From Pseudomonadota bacterium (lineage in GTDB: Bacteria; Pseudomonadota; Gammaproteobacteria; Steroidobacterales; Steroidobacteraceae): a stretch of DNA of 64,000 nt. Below, in pieces: positions 56,392-64,000 of the stretch. The notes beneath the pieces are model-generated. The model saw only the letters and a program-made list of their open reading frames with translations. It was not told the DNA's origin and did not search any database. The stretch is from contig JADIZR010000010.1 of NCBI GenBank assembly GCA_016704655.1, forward strand, positions 62,001-126,000, written 5' to 3'. How positions within the stretch are numbered: the stretch's first letter is position 1; each line of letters begins with the position of its first letter. A program made the translations under genes and the position numbers.

Positions 56392-57900
56392 ATGCGGTCA
56401 ATGCAGTCCGGTCGTTCTCTCCTCGGGGCCCTCGTGGCCCTGGCAGGGGCTGCGGCTGCCTGGGCGGACGCGTCGCCGGCACCGGTCACCGTCGCGTACG
56501 GGAGACTGGCGTTTGCGCCCTGCACGCTGGCGCAGGCCGGGCAGGCGCAGACCGTGCCAGCGCGCTGCGCAACACTGCAGGTGCCGGAAGATCGTTCCAG
56601 CGCGAATAGCCGCAAGATCGAACTCGCGCTCGCCTGGGTGCCGAGCACGGCGAAGACCCCGGCCAGGGACCCTGTCGTCATGCTGGCCGGGGGGCCGGGT
56701 CAGTCCGCGCTCGAAGCCTTTCCAAGCGTCTACCCCGCGTTGCGCGAAGTTCTGCGCCAACGTCACGTGCTGCTCGTGGACCAGCGCGGCGTCGGACGAT
56801 CGAATCCACTGCAATGTCCCGGGACGCTGAATGATGAGGCGTTGCGACTTCTCGAGACCGCGGGTGTCGATGAGGCGCGCCGACTGACGACCGACTGCCT
56901 GCAGGAACTCGGGCTGGACGTCGACGTTCGCGCCTATACCACCAGCGCGTACATTGCGGACCTCGAAGACGTGCGCCGTGCGCTGGGAATCGCGCAGTTC
57001 AACCTGGTCGGGGTTTCGTACGGCACGCGCGTAGGACTCGAGTACCTGCGCCGCCACCCCGCGTCAGTCCGGACAGTCGTGCTCGACTCCGTCGTGCCGC
57101 CGAGCCTGTCCCTGGGTAACGAGCATGCCAGGAATCTCGAAGCGGCCGTCGACGCCCAGTTCGCGCGTTGCACCGCGGATGCCGAATGCACGAAGCGCTT
57201 CGGGTCGCCGCGGGAGCGTCTCGATGACCTGCTGCAACGGTTGCGCCAGGATCCGCAGCGCGTGACGTATCGCGACCCGCTTACCAACGAGCAGCGTGAA
57301 GACGAATTTACCGACGCTGCGCTCGCCGCGGTCGTGCGCTTCCATTCCTATGCGCCGCAGCTGTTCGGCATGCTGCCGATGCTGCTCGCCGAGGCCGCCA
57401 GCGGCCAGTTCGGCAACCTCATGGCCCAGTCGCGCATGCTGGAGCAGCTGATCGGCGAACAGATCTCCGTACCGCTGCAGCTTTCCGTCATGTGCACGGA
57501 GGACGCGCCGGGGATGCGGGTCGATCCGGCCGACGTCGGGACCCTCCTCGGCACGGAATTCGTCGACTACACGCTGGCGCAATGCGCGGTGTGGCCTCGT
57601 GGCACGATGCCAAAGGACTTCCACGACGCAGTGCAGTCCGACCTGCCGGTACTGCTCCTGTCCGGCGAGCTGGATCCGGTGACGCCGCCGCGGTACGCCG
57701 ACGAGGTACAGCGCACGCTGCCGAATTCACGGCATTTCGTTTTCCGCGGACAGGGCCACAGCGTGCTGGGCGTGGGTTGCGGGCCGCGGCTCGTCGCCGA
57801 GTTCATCGCTGCGGCCGATGCGAAGGCGCTCGACGGCAGTTGCCTGGACCAGTTGCAGTACTCGCCGCCGTTTGCTGGCTCGTACGGCTGGGACCCGTGA
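56392..57900 (+). CDS. S33-family alpha/beta hydrolase (tripeptidyl-aminopeptidase-like), secreted
   Basis: A 502-residue hydrolase. The signal peptide is LLGALVALAGAAAAWADA (about 9-26). The oxyanion block LAGGPGQSALE, nucleophile GVSYGTR, Asp in SGELDPVTPP and His in GQGHSVLGVGCGP are present, and a helical lid lies between. The C-terminal part matches the TAP-like domain of mycelial/tripeptidyl aminopeptidases. It would remove short peptides or hydrolyse esters in the periplasm. The start is ATG 56392; the longer upstream frame lacks a signal peptide at its front. The ABC ATPase gene starts 19 bases after its stop. Confidence 0.88.
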   Translation: MRSMQSGRSLLGALVALAGAAAAWADASPAPVTVAYGRLAFAPCTLAQAGQAQTVPARCATLQVPEDRSSANSRKIELALAWVPSTAKTPARDPVVMLAGGPGQSALEAFPSVYPALREVLRQRHVLLVDQRGVGRSNPLQCPGTLNDEALRLLETAGVDEARRLTTDCLQELGLDVDVRAYTTSAYIADLEDVRRALGIAQFNLVGVSYGTRVGLEYLRRHPASVRTVVLDSVVPPSLSLGNEHARNLEAAVDAQFARCTADAECTKRFGSPRERLDDLLQRLRQDPQRVTYRDPLTNEQREDEFTDAALAAVVRFHSYAPQLFGMLPMLLAEAASGQFGNLMAQSRMLEQLIGEQISVPLQLSVMCTEDAPGMRVDPADVGTLLGTEFVDYTLAQCAVWPRGTMPKDFHDAVQSDLPVLLLSGELDPVTPPRYADEVQRTLPNSRHFVFRGQGHSVLGVGCGPRLVAEFIAAADAKALDGSCLDQLQYSPPFAGSYGWDP

Positions 57901-57919
57901 GGGTCCGCAAGGTGCACAC

Positions 57920-58666
57920 ATGATTCGCGTCGAAGGGTTGCGCAAGGCTTTCCAGACGCCCGCCGGCCGCGTGCAGGCGGTCGACGGCGTGAGCTTCGCT
58001 GCGGCCGATGGGCAGATCACCGGCCTGCTTGGCCCGAATGGAGCCGGCAAGACGACCACGCTGCGCATGCTCTACACGCTGATGTCGCCGGATTCAGGTC
58101 GTGTGCTCGTGGACGGTCTCGACGCGGCCAGCGAGCCCACGTGCGTGCGCGCGAGCCTCGGCGTGCTGCCCGATGCGCGTGGGATCTACAAGCGGTTGAC
58201 TGCGCGCGAGAACATCGCGTACTTCGGCGCCCTGCAGGGGCTCGACGATCGCGTCATCGCGGAGCGCACCGCGCGGCTCGTGGCGGCACTCGAGATGCAC
58301 GATTTCATCGATCGACGTGCCGAGGGTTTCTCGCAGGGGCAGCGCACCAAGACCGCGATTGCCCGCGCATTGGTGCACGCTCCCCGCAACGTGCTGCTCG
58401 ACGAACCGACCAACGGACTCGACGTGATGACCACGCGCTCGCTGCGCAACTTCCTGCTCGAGCAGCGGGCCGCGGGCCGCTGCGTGCTGCTGTCGAGTCA
58501 CATCATGCAGGAGGTGGCGCGGCTCTGCGACCGGATCGTCGTGATCGCGCACGGACACGTCGTTGCCGACGGCACCCCGGACGAGCTGCGCGAGTCGACC
58601 GGCTGCGCCAATCTCGAGGACGCTTTCGTCAAGGCGATCGGTTCGGACGAGGGTTTGTTCGCGTGA
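57920..58666 (+). CDS. natA: ABC transporter ATPase, NatA-like
   Basis: A 248-residue ABC ATPase. Walker A GPNGAGKTT at 38-46, signature FSQGQRTKTAIARAL, Walker B NVLLDEPTNGLD and the His switch in LLSSHIMQE are complete. The signature reads S-Q-G-Q rather than S-G-G-Q, as in NatA sodium exporters. With the membrane protein immediately downstream (4-base GTGA overlap) it forms an exporter of the Na+/drug (ABC-2) class. Start ATG 57920 (MIRVEGLRKAF). The transported ion or compound is inferred from similarity only. Confidence 0.9.
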   Translation: MIRVEGLRKAFQTPAGRVQAVDGVSFAAADGQITGLLGPNGAGKTTTLRMLYTLMSPDSGRVLVDGLDAASEPTCVRASLGVLPDARGIYKRLTARENIAYFGALQGLDDRVIAERTARLVAALEMHDFIDRRAEGFSQGQRTKTAIARALVHAPRNVLLDEPTNGLDVMTTRSLRNFLLEQRAAGRCVLLSSHIMQEVARLCDRIVVIAHGHVVADGTPDELRESTGCANLEDAFVKAIGSDEGLFA

Positions 58667-59841
58667 GGGCACTGTGGATCGTCCTGCGCAAGGAGTTGCT
58701 CGACGCGTTCCGCGACCGCCGCATGCTGCTGGTCGCATTCGTGGTGATTCCACTCGCGATCCCGCTGGTTCTGGCCGGCACCAACGCGCTCAGCGCACGC
58801 AAGCAGACCCGGCAGCTCGAAGGACCGCTGCAGTTGCCGGTCATCGGCGCGGAGCGCGCGCCGAACCTCGTCGCCTGGCTGCAATCGCACAACGTCAAGG
58901 TGCTGCCCGCGCCACGGGATGCCGACGCGGCCGTGCGCACACAGGAGCGCGACGTCGTCCTGCGCATCGACGAAGAGTACGGCGTGGACTGGCGTTCCGG
59001 CCGGCCCGCAAGTGTCGAGGTGATCTTCGACAGCTCGCGTCCGCTGGCTTCCGGCGCGACCGTGGCGCGATTGGGCGGCTTGCTCGACGGTTACAGCAGC
59101 ACCGTGGGTACGCTGCGGCTGGTTGCCCGGGGCATTCATCCTGCGGTCGCCAACCCGCTGCAGGTCGGCACGCGTGACGTGGCCACGCCCGAGGCTCGCT
59201 TCGACCTGTCGCAACAGATCCTGCCGTACCTGTTGCTGCTGCTGGCGTTCATCGGCGGCATGCAGCTCGCAATCGATGCCACCGCGGGCGAGCGCGAGCG
59301 GCAGTCGCTGGAACCGCTGCTCGCGACGCCCGTTGCGCGCGAGTCGATCATAAGCGCCAAGATCCTTGCCACGGCGGTGTTCTCGCTGCTGTCGATCGCC
59401 GTCACGCTCATAGCATATCGCCTGGTCTTCGCCGTCGCGCCGGCGCGCGGCATGGACGCGTCCTTCGATCTCGGACCCGGCGGACTGGTGCAGCTGTTCC
59501 TGATCATCCTGCCGATCGTACTGCTCGGCGCGACCGTGCTGACGGCGCTCGCCGCGTTCGCGCGCAGTTACCGCGAGGCGCAGGGGTACCTGCCGCTGCT
59601 GATGTTCCTGCCGATGATTCCGTCGCTGGTGCTGATGGTTGCGCCGGTCCGGACGCAGCTCTGGATGCTGGCGGTGCCGTTCCTGAGCCAGAACCAGATG
59701 ATCGTGCGCGTGCTGCGCTCGGAACGGATCAGTGCGCTCGACTGGGCGGTGAGCCTGGGTGCTTCGTTCGCGGTGGTCGCGGTCGTGTGGTGGATAGCGG
59801 CGCGCTTGTACCATCGCGAGCAGCTCGCCACCTCGTCGTGA
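58663..59841 (+). CDS. natB: ABC transporter permease, NatB-like (ABC-2 family)
   Basis: A 392-residue membrane protein. One N-terminal helix (about 22-40, MLLVAFVVIPLAIPLVLAG) is followed by a large periplasmic domain (about 45-180) and then five or six helices in the C-terminal half. The motif A-x-x-x-E-R-E-R-Q-S-L-E-P-L-L-A-T-P before helix 3 is typical of ABC-2/NatB permeases. The start is the GTG at 58663, overlapping the natA stop. It pairs with NatA as an exporter. Its stop is 16 bases from the convergent ggt stop. Confidence 0.9.
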   Translation: MRALWIVLRKELLDAFRDRRMLLVAFVVIPLAIPLVLAGTNALSARKQTRQLEGPLQLPVIGAERAPNLVAWLQSHNVKVLPAPRDADAAVRTQERDVVLRIDEEYGVDWRSGRPASVEVIFDSSRPLASGATVARLGGLLDGYSSTVGTLRLVARGIHPAVANPLQVGTRDVATPEARFDLSQQILPYLLLLLAFIGGMQLAIDATAGERERQSLEPLLATPVARESIISAKILATAVFSLLSIAVTLIAYRLVFAVAPARGMDASFDLGPGGLVQLFLIILPIVLLGATVLTALAAFARSYREAQGYLPLLMFLPMIPSLVLMVAPVRTQLWMLAVPFLSQNQMIVRVLRSERISALDWAVSLGASFAVVAVVWWIAARLYHREQLATSS

Positions 59842-59856
59842 CCCGTCGCGGGCGTG

Positions 59857-61671
59857 CTACCAGCCGATGCCGTAGTCCTCGCCGTGGTTGCTCGAGCCGC
59901 CCCAGAACGTGCCGTTCTCCGGGTCGATCATGATCGCGTTGATCGGGCCCGAGGTGCGCGCCTCGAATTCGGGCTTGTAGCCGCGCCCGATCAGTTCCCG
60001 GGTGACCCACTGTGGCATCGATGAGTTCAGCACGATGCGGCCCGGCTGCGATGCGTGCTGGTCGAACGACGCTTTCATCTGGTAGCTGTTGAAATTGGCG
60101 GCCTCGGCGGCTTCCTGCGGCGTCATGCCGAATTCCTGCACGTTCAGGAAGAACTGCAGCAGGTTCTGGTCCTGCGAGTCGCCGCCCTGCACGGCGAAGG
60201 CCAGCCACGGTTTGCCTCCCTTGAGCGCGAGGCTCGGCGTGAGCGTGACGCGCGGACGCTTGCCCGGTGCCACGACGTTGAACGGGTTCTCGGCCGGGTC
60301 GAGCACGAACGACTGCATGCGCTGGCTGAGCCCGATGCCCGTGCGCCCCGCAATCGTCGCCGGTACCCAGCCACCGCTCGGTGTCACCGACACCAGCCAG
60401 CCGTTCGCATCCGCGGCCATCACGGTCGTCGTGCCGCTCCTGAAGCCCGCTTCGAAGTCCGCCAGTTGAGGATCACCGGGCCCCGCGTTCACATCGTTGC
60501 GATCCATGCGGATCGTCGCGGCGCGCTGCTTCGCGTACTCCTTCGAGAGCAGGCCCTGCGTGGGCTCTGCGGGCGGAAAATGTGGGTCGCCGTAATAGAA
60601 GTCGCGATCGGCGAAGGCGAGGTTCATCGCCTGGTAGACGGTGTGGATGTAGTTTGCGCTGTTGTAACCCATCGCGCGCACGTCGAAGTTCTCGAGGATG
60701 TTCAGCGACTGCAGCAGCGCCGGGCCCTGCGTCCAGACGTCGAGCTTGTAGACCTCGACGCCGCGGTAATTGGTGCTGAGCGGCTGCTCGATGAGCGGCC
60801 GCCACTGCGCGAGGTCGTCGAGCGTGATCAGGCCACCCTGTTCCTGCACGCCGCGCACGAACTCCTGCGCGATGTCGCCGCGATAGAAGCGGTCGTACGC
60901 CGCCTGCAGGGCCTCCTTGCGCGACTTGCCGGCGGCAAGCGCCTGCTTCTCCGCCTCGACCATCTTGCGCAGCGTGGCGGCGAGGTCGGGCTGACGGAAG
61001 ATTTCACCCGCGCGCGGTGCTGCGCGCGCCGAGCCGAGGTGCGGCAGCATCACCTGCTTCGAGTACGGCCATTCCTGGAGCTTGTCCTTCCAGCGCTCTA
61101 TGAGATCGGCTGTCTCGCCGTCGATCGGATAGCCATCCGCGAGTTCGATGGCGGGGGCCAGCACCTCGGCCAGCGAGAGCGTGCCGTACTCCTGCAGCAT
61201 CAGGATGATGCCGCCCGGAGTGCCGGGCGTGACCGCCGCGAGCGGGCCGTAGGCGGGCGGGTACTTGAAGCCCTTGCCTTTAAAGAATTCGGGCGTCGCA
61301 CCGGTGGGTGCCATGCCGAGCCCGTTGATCGCGACCACCTTCTTCGCGCGCGGATCGTAGATCAGGGCCTGTGTCTCGCCGCCCCAGTGCAGCACGTCCC
61401 ACATCGTGGACGTCGCGGCAATCATGGCGCAGGCCGCGTCGACGGCATTGCCGCCCCGCTCGAAGATCTTCGCGCCGGCCGTGGCGCCGAGCGGCTTGCC
61501 GGTGATCGCCATCCAGTGCTGGCCGTGCAGCGGCGGCTTCTGGGTCCTGGCGAGCGACCGCGCGACCGCGGGCGAGTAGGTCTGGGCGTCGGCCGGCGGC
61601 GTTGAGACGGTGCTCATCAGGCAAATGCTCGTGGCGGCAAGGGCCGCAATCGACTGGCGAAATGCAGGCAT
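59857..61671 (-). CDS. ggt: Gamma-glutamyltransferase-family protein, secreted
   Basis: A 604-residue Ntn hydrolase made as a precursor that cuts itself before a threonine. The signal peptide is ALAATSICLMSTVSTPPADA. The large-subunit blocks GGNAVDAACAMIAATSTMWD and YGPLAAVTPGTPGGI are clear, and the likely new N terminus of the small subunit is in SGTTTVMAADANG (about residue 410). The usual T-T-H-[FY]-S of classical GGT reads T-T-T-V-M, as in the divergent YwrD-like branch. Classical GGT cleaves or transfers the glutamyl group of glutathione; for this branch the activity is uncertain. Periplasmic. Confidence 0.86.
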   Translation of the reverse strand: MPAFRQSIAALAATSICLMSTVSTPPADAQTYSPAVARSLARTQKPPLHGQHWMAITGKPLGATAGAKIFERGGNAVDAACAMIAATSTMWDVLHWGGETQALIYDPRAKKVVAINGLGMAPTGATPEFFKGKGFKYPPAYGPLAAVTPGTPGGIILMLQEYGTLSLAEVLAPAIELADGYPIDGETADLIERWKDKLQEWPYSKQVMLPHLGSARAAPRAGEIFRQPDLAATLRKMVEAEKQALAAGKSRKEALQAAYDRFYRGDIAQEFVRGVQEQGGLITLDDLAQWRPLIEQPLSTNYRGVEVYKLDVWTQGPALLQSLNILENFDVRAMGYNSANYIHTVYQAMNLAFADRDFYYGDPHFPPAEPTQGLLSKEYAKQRAATIRMDRNDVNAGPGDPQLADFEAGFRSGTTTVMAADANGWLVSVTPSGGWVPATIAGRTGIGLSQRMQSFVLDPAENPFNVVAPGKRPRVTLTPSLALKGGKPWLAFAVQGGDSQDQNLLQFFLNVQEFGMTPQEAAEAANFNSYQMKASFDQHASQPGRIVLNSSMPQWVTRELIGRGYKPEFEARTSGPINAIMIDPENGTFWGGSSNHGEDYGIGW

Positions 61672-61745
61672 CTGGTGCTCCCGGTCGCTGCGGTCCCTGA
61701 AGTATGCTGCGCGCCTCGTCCCACCGCTACCAGGGCACCCCGATC

Positions 61746-63059
61746 ATGACCCATCGCCAGTTACTCGCTTCGCTTCTGCTGGTCGCGACTGCTGTCGCCC
61801 CGACGCAGGCCGCCGTCACGGACGCGTCGCTCGATGCCGCCACCGCCGCGGTGATGCCGCAGGTGATCACCTGGCGTCGCGATTTCCACCAGCACCCGGA
61901 ACTCAGCAACCGCGAATTTCGCACGTCGAAGATCGTGGCTGACCAGTTGCGCCAGATGGGGATCGAGGTGCAGACGGGTATCGCGCACACGGGCGTCGTG
62001 GGAATCCTCCGGGGTGGCAAGCCAGGCCCGACGATCGCGCTGCGCTCGGACATGGACGCGCTGCCCGTCACGGAGCAGGGCGACTTGCCTTTCAAGTCGA
62101 CGGCGACGTCAGAGTATCGCGGAGAGAAAGTCGGCGTGATGCACGCCTGCGGCCACGACGGTCACATGGCGATCCTGCTCGGGGCGGCCAAGGTGCTCGC
62201 CGGCATGCGCAACGAACTTCCCGGCACGGTGATGTTCATCTTCCAGCCTGCAGAAGAGGGCGCCCCCGACGGTGAACGAGGCGGCGCCAGCCTGATGCTC
62301 GACGAGGGCCTGTTTGCGAGCAACAAACCCGACGCCGTGTTCGGCCTGCACCTCTGGTCGGCGATGAACACTGGCGCGATCGGCTACCGCGAAGGCTCCT
62401 TGATGGCCGCGTCGGACCGCTTCAAGCTCGTGGTCAAGGGCCGGCAGACGCACGGCTCGCGGCCCTGGGGCGGCGTCGACCCCATCGTCACCGCCTCGCA
62501 GATCGTGCTGGCGCTGCAGACGATCGTGAGCCGCCAGGTCAACATCACCGAATACCCGGCCGTCGTCTCGGTGGGCGCGATCAAGGGCGGCATCCGCAAC
62601 AACATCATCCCGGAGTCGGTCGAGATGGTCGGCACCTTCCGCACCTTCGACCCGGCCGTGCGCGAGCAGGTCATCGCGAGCATCAAGCAGATCTCGAGCC
62701 AGACCGCGGCAGCGGCGGGCGCCACCACGGAGTTCGAACTCGGCGGCGACCCGAATCCCGTCGTGGTCAACGACCCTGCGTTGACCGCACGGGCCGTGGC
62801 CTCGCTGCAGCGTGCAGCAGGCGGCAACACCGTCAAGGTCATGCCGTTCGTCACCGGCTCGGAAGATTTCGCGTATTACGGGCAGAAGGTGCCGGCGTTC
62901 TTTTACATGGTCGGTGTCACGCCGCCGGGCCAGGACGCTGCCGCCGCGCCCAGCAACCATTCGCCGCTGTTCTATATGGATGAAGGTGCGCTGCCGGTGG
63001 CAGTGCGCACGATCCTTGGCGCAGCCGTCGACTACCTGCAGGGCGCGCCGTCGAACTGA
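61746..63059 (+). CDS. M20 family metallopeptidase/amidohydrolase, secreted
   Basis: A 437-residue dizinc amidohydrolase with signal peptide (LLASLLLVATAVAPTQAAV). Metal ligands and catalytic residues are seen in RSDMDALPVTE, MHACGHDGHMAI, FQPAEEGAPD, GLHLWS and TGSEDFAYYG. The lid domain for dimerisation is at about residues 215-330. It is most like N-acyl-amino-acid/hippurate amidohydrolases (IAA-amino-acid hydrolase group), which remove acyl groups from amino acids. The start is ATG 61746. It is divergent from ggt (74-base gap). The sequence just after its stop is the edge of a crotonase remnant. Confidence 0.91.
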   Translation: MTHRQLLASLLLVATAVAPTQAAVTDASLDAATAAVMPQVITWRRDFHQHPELSNREFRTSKIVADQLRQMGIEVQTGIAHTGVVGILRGGKPGPTIALRSDMDALPVTEQGDLPFKSTATSEYRGEKVGVMHACGHDGHMAILLGAAKVLAGMRNELPGTVMFIFQPAEEGAPDGERGGASLMLDEGLFASNKPDAVFGLHLWSAMNTGAIGYREGSLMAASDRFKLVVKGRQTHGSRPWGGVDPIVTASQIVLALQTIVSRQVNITEYPAVVSVGAIKGGIRNNIIPESVEMVGTFRTFDPAVREQVIASIKQISSQTAAAAGATTEFELGGDPNPVVVNDPALTARAVASLQRAAGGNTVKVMPFVTGSEDFAYYGQKVPAFFYMVGVTPPGQDAAAAPSNHSPLFYMDEGALPVAVRTILGAAVDYLQGAPSN

Positions 63060-63075
63060 GTTCAGTCGACGGGTC

Positions 63076-63177
63076 GGCCGCCGCGGTGGGCGGGTCCACG
63101 GCATTGCGCACGGCGGGACGGTGCAGGATCACCGTGGCGATGCAGCCATTCTTTTCGACACGGATCGCGTCAGGCAT
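63076..63177 (-). pseudogene. Enoyl-CoA hydratase remnant (first 34 codons)
   Basis: Starting at ATG 63177 with a ribosome site (CGGAG), the translation MPDAIRVEKNGCIATVILHRPAVRNAVDPPTAAA matches the N terminus of crotonase-family proteins (the strand V-x-V-I-L-x-R-P-x-x-R-N-A-V-D). Homology then stops abruptly near 63076, 17 bases from the M20 stop, and the open frame simply runs on antisense to that gene. The oxyanion-hole and catalytic segments are absent. This is the 5' end of a gene cut off by deletion or rearrangement, not a functional small protein. Confidence 0.7.
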
Positions 63178-63311
63178 GGAGACTCCGGGGTAAACCTTTT
63201 CGCCTTGTGTCGCATCTGATCTGTCACAGGGGCACGACACGGGCCGCCACGCGGCCTGTGTAGGATGCCGGACCCGGCCGCGCGGTGCGACGGGTAGCAG
63301 CGAGGTGGGTC

Positions 63312-63911
63312 TTGGCATACGCCGGGGAGGTCGTTGATGAACTGCAGCGCGTGCGCGAGGCGGCCGAGGAGCGCCGGCTGGTCACGTCCGCGGCAGACGG
63401 TTCGTCCGCGGCCTTCGAGCAGCTCTACCGCCGGCATGCGGCGCGCATCCACGCGTTGTGCCTGCGCATGACCGGCAACGTCGCGACGGCCGAAGACTGC
63501 ACGCAGGAAGCCTTCGTGCAGGCGTGGCGGAACCTGCCGCGCTTCGAGACGCGCAGCGCGTTCGGGACGTGGCTGCACCGGATCGCGGTGAACGTGGTGC
63601 TGCAGCAGGCGCGACGTCGGGCTGAATCGCTCGGCGCCGGGGATTCGGTCGAGCGTGAGGTCGCCGACGTCCTGGCCGACCATTCGACGGTCGATCCCGG
63701 CCGCAGCCTCGACCTCGAAACTGCCATCGCCGGGCTGCCCCCGGGAGCGCGGCACGTGCTGGTGCTGGTGGGCGTGTACGGCCACTCGCACGAAGAGGCC
63801 TCGCAACTGCTCGGCATTGCCGTCGGAACCTGCAAGGCACAGTTACACCGAGCCCGCGCGCTGTTGAGCGCCAGGCTCGGGGAAGCGGAGCGGAACCATG
63901 ACGCAGGATGA
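63312..63911 (+). CDS. ECF-type RNA polymerase sigma factor
   Basis: A 199-residue group IV sigma factor. Region 2 is seen as FEQLYRRHAARIHALCLRMT to AFGTWLHRIAVNVV and region 4 as GLPPGARHVLVLVGVYGHSH to VGTCKAQLHRARALL. I take the TTG at 63312 (LAYAGEVVDELQ), preceded by GAGGTG at good spacing; a GTG at 63285 in frame is less well placed. It overlaps the next gene by 14 bases, the usual arrangement for a sigma factor and its anti-sigma factor. This is the second ECF sigma in the window. Confidence 0.88.
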   Translation: MAYAGEVVDELQRVREAAEERRLVTSAADGSSAAFEQLYRRHAARIHALCLRMTGNVATAEDCTQEAFVQAWRNLPRFETRSAFGTWLHRIAVNVVLQQARRRAESLGAGDSVEREVADVLADHSTVDPGRSLDLETAIAGLPPGARHVLVLVGVYGHSHEEASQLLGIAVGTCKAQLHRARALLSARLGEAERNHDAG

Positions 63912-64000
63912 ACGCACAGCCCAGGACGCCGCCGCGCGACTCGATGCCCGGCTCGGTGAGTTGCCGCTCGAGGTGGCACCCCGTCGTGACTTGTGGCCTG
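63898..64000 (+). CDS. Probable anti-sigma factor, N-terminal fragment
   Basis: The first 34 codons of a gene cut by the window edge. The start MTQDERTAQDAAARLDARLG and the following P-R-R-D-L-W-P fit the cytoplasmic start of anti-sigma factors linked to ECF sigma genes, where a P-x-R-D-L-W-P segment is common. Fourteen bases overlap the sigma gene. No zinc-binding or membrane segment is reached in the visible part, so the call rests mainly on position. Confidence 0.55.
   Translation, partial: MTQDERTAQDAAARLDARLGELPLEVAPRRDLWP

Overview
The window is GC-rich (mostly G or C at third codon positions), gene-dense bacterial chromosome with no tRNA, rRNA, CRISPR array, transposase or phage gene that I can see. 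A Gammaproteobacterium, probably of an environmental Steroidobacter/Nevskia/Xanthomonadales-like lineage, fits best. The reasons are a nuoA-N operon with separate nuoC and nuoD, YceH, YbaN and TruC homologues, sigma/FecR/TonB-receptor signalling and many secreted hydrolases. This assignment is inference; there is no marker gene to settle it. No stretch longer than about 300 bases lacks a gene or gene remnant.

Layout. 0-7.2 kb: a leftward run of acyl-CoA ligase, tannase-family esterase, ABC exporter, a damaged acetyltransferase, an M81 peptidase and the start of a universal stress protein. 7.2-10.8 kb: acyl-CoA dehydrogenase, YciI-like protein, VanX-type dipeptidase lipoprotein, cyclic-nucleotide-binding protein and YbaN. 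10.8-23.9 kb: complete leftward complex I operon nuoABCDEFGHIJKLMN, with an unusually short NuoG and a substituted NADH-site motif in NuoF. Divergent from it, 24.1-27.6 kb carries a Wolinella-type frdCAB quinol:fumarate reductase, followed by a cytochrome c. Together these could form a NADH-to-fumarate chain. 28.3-31.4 kb: YceH, acyltransferase, hotdog thioesterase and an exported dienelactone hydrolase. 31.4-35.5 kb: a leftward ECF sigma / FecR / TonB-dependent receptor set. 35.6-40.0 kb: a tightly packed operon of thermostable-hemolysin-family protein, AMP-dependent ligase, TenA/UndA-like diiron oxidase, SDR and TPR protein, which is one candidate for an undescribed pathway.

40.0-53.8 kb: TruC, OPT transporter, rhomboid, esterase, S9 peptidase, Rieske oxygenase, CueR-like regulator with CopA, and two phytoene-desaturase-like flavoproteins. 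Every protein-coding gene here except the regulator is broken by 1-2-base indels, usually in short G or C runs, while the conserved motifs on both sides stay intact. I read this as mostly a local sequence-quality problem rather than true gene decay.

50.7-56.3 kb (overlapping the above) forms a leftward operon: rhomboid, folE, GcvT-like folate enzyme and two flavin oxidoreductases. It looks like a folate-linked demethylation/oxidation module and is the second candidate system. 56.4-64.0 kb: S33 hydrolase, NatAB-type ABC exporter, gamma-glutamyltransferase, M20 amidohydrolase, a 34-codon remnant of an enoyl-CoA hydratase, and an ECF sigma factor with the start of its probable anti-sigma factor.
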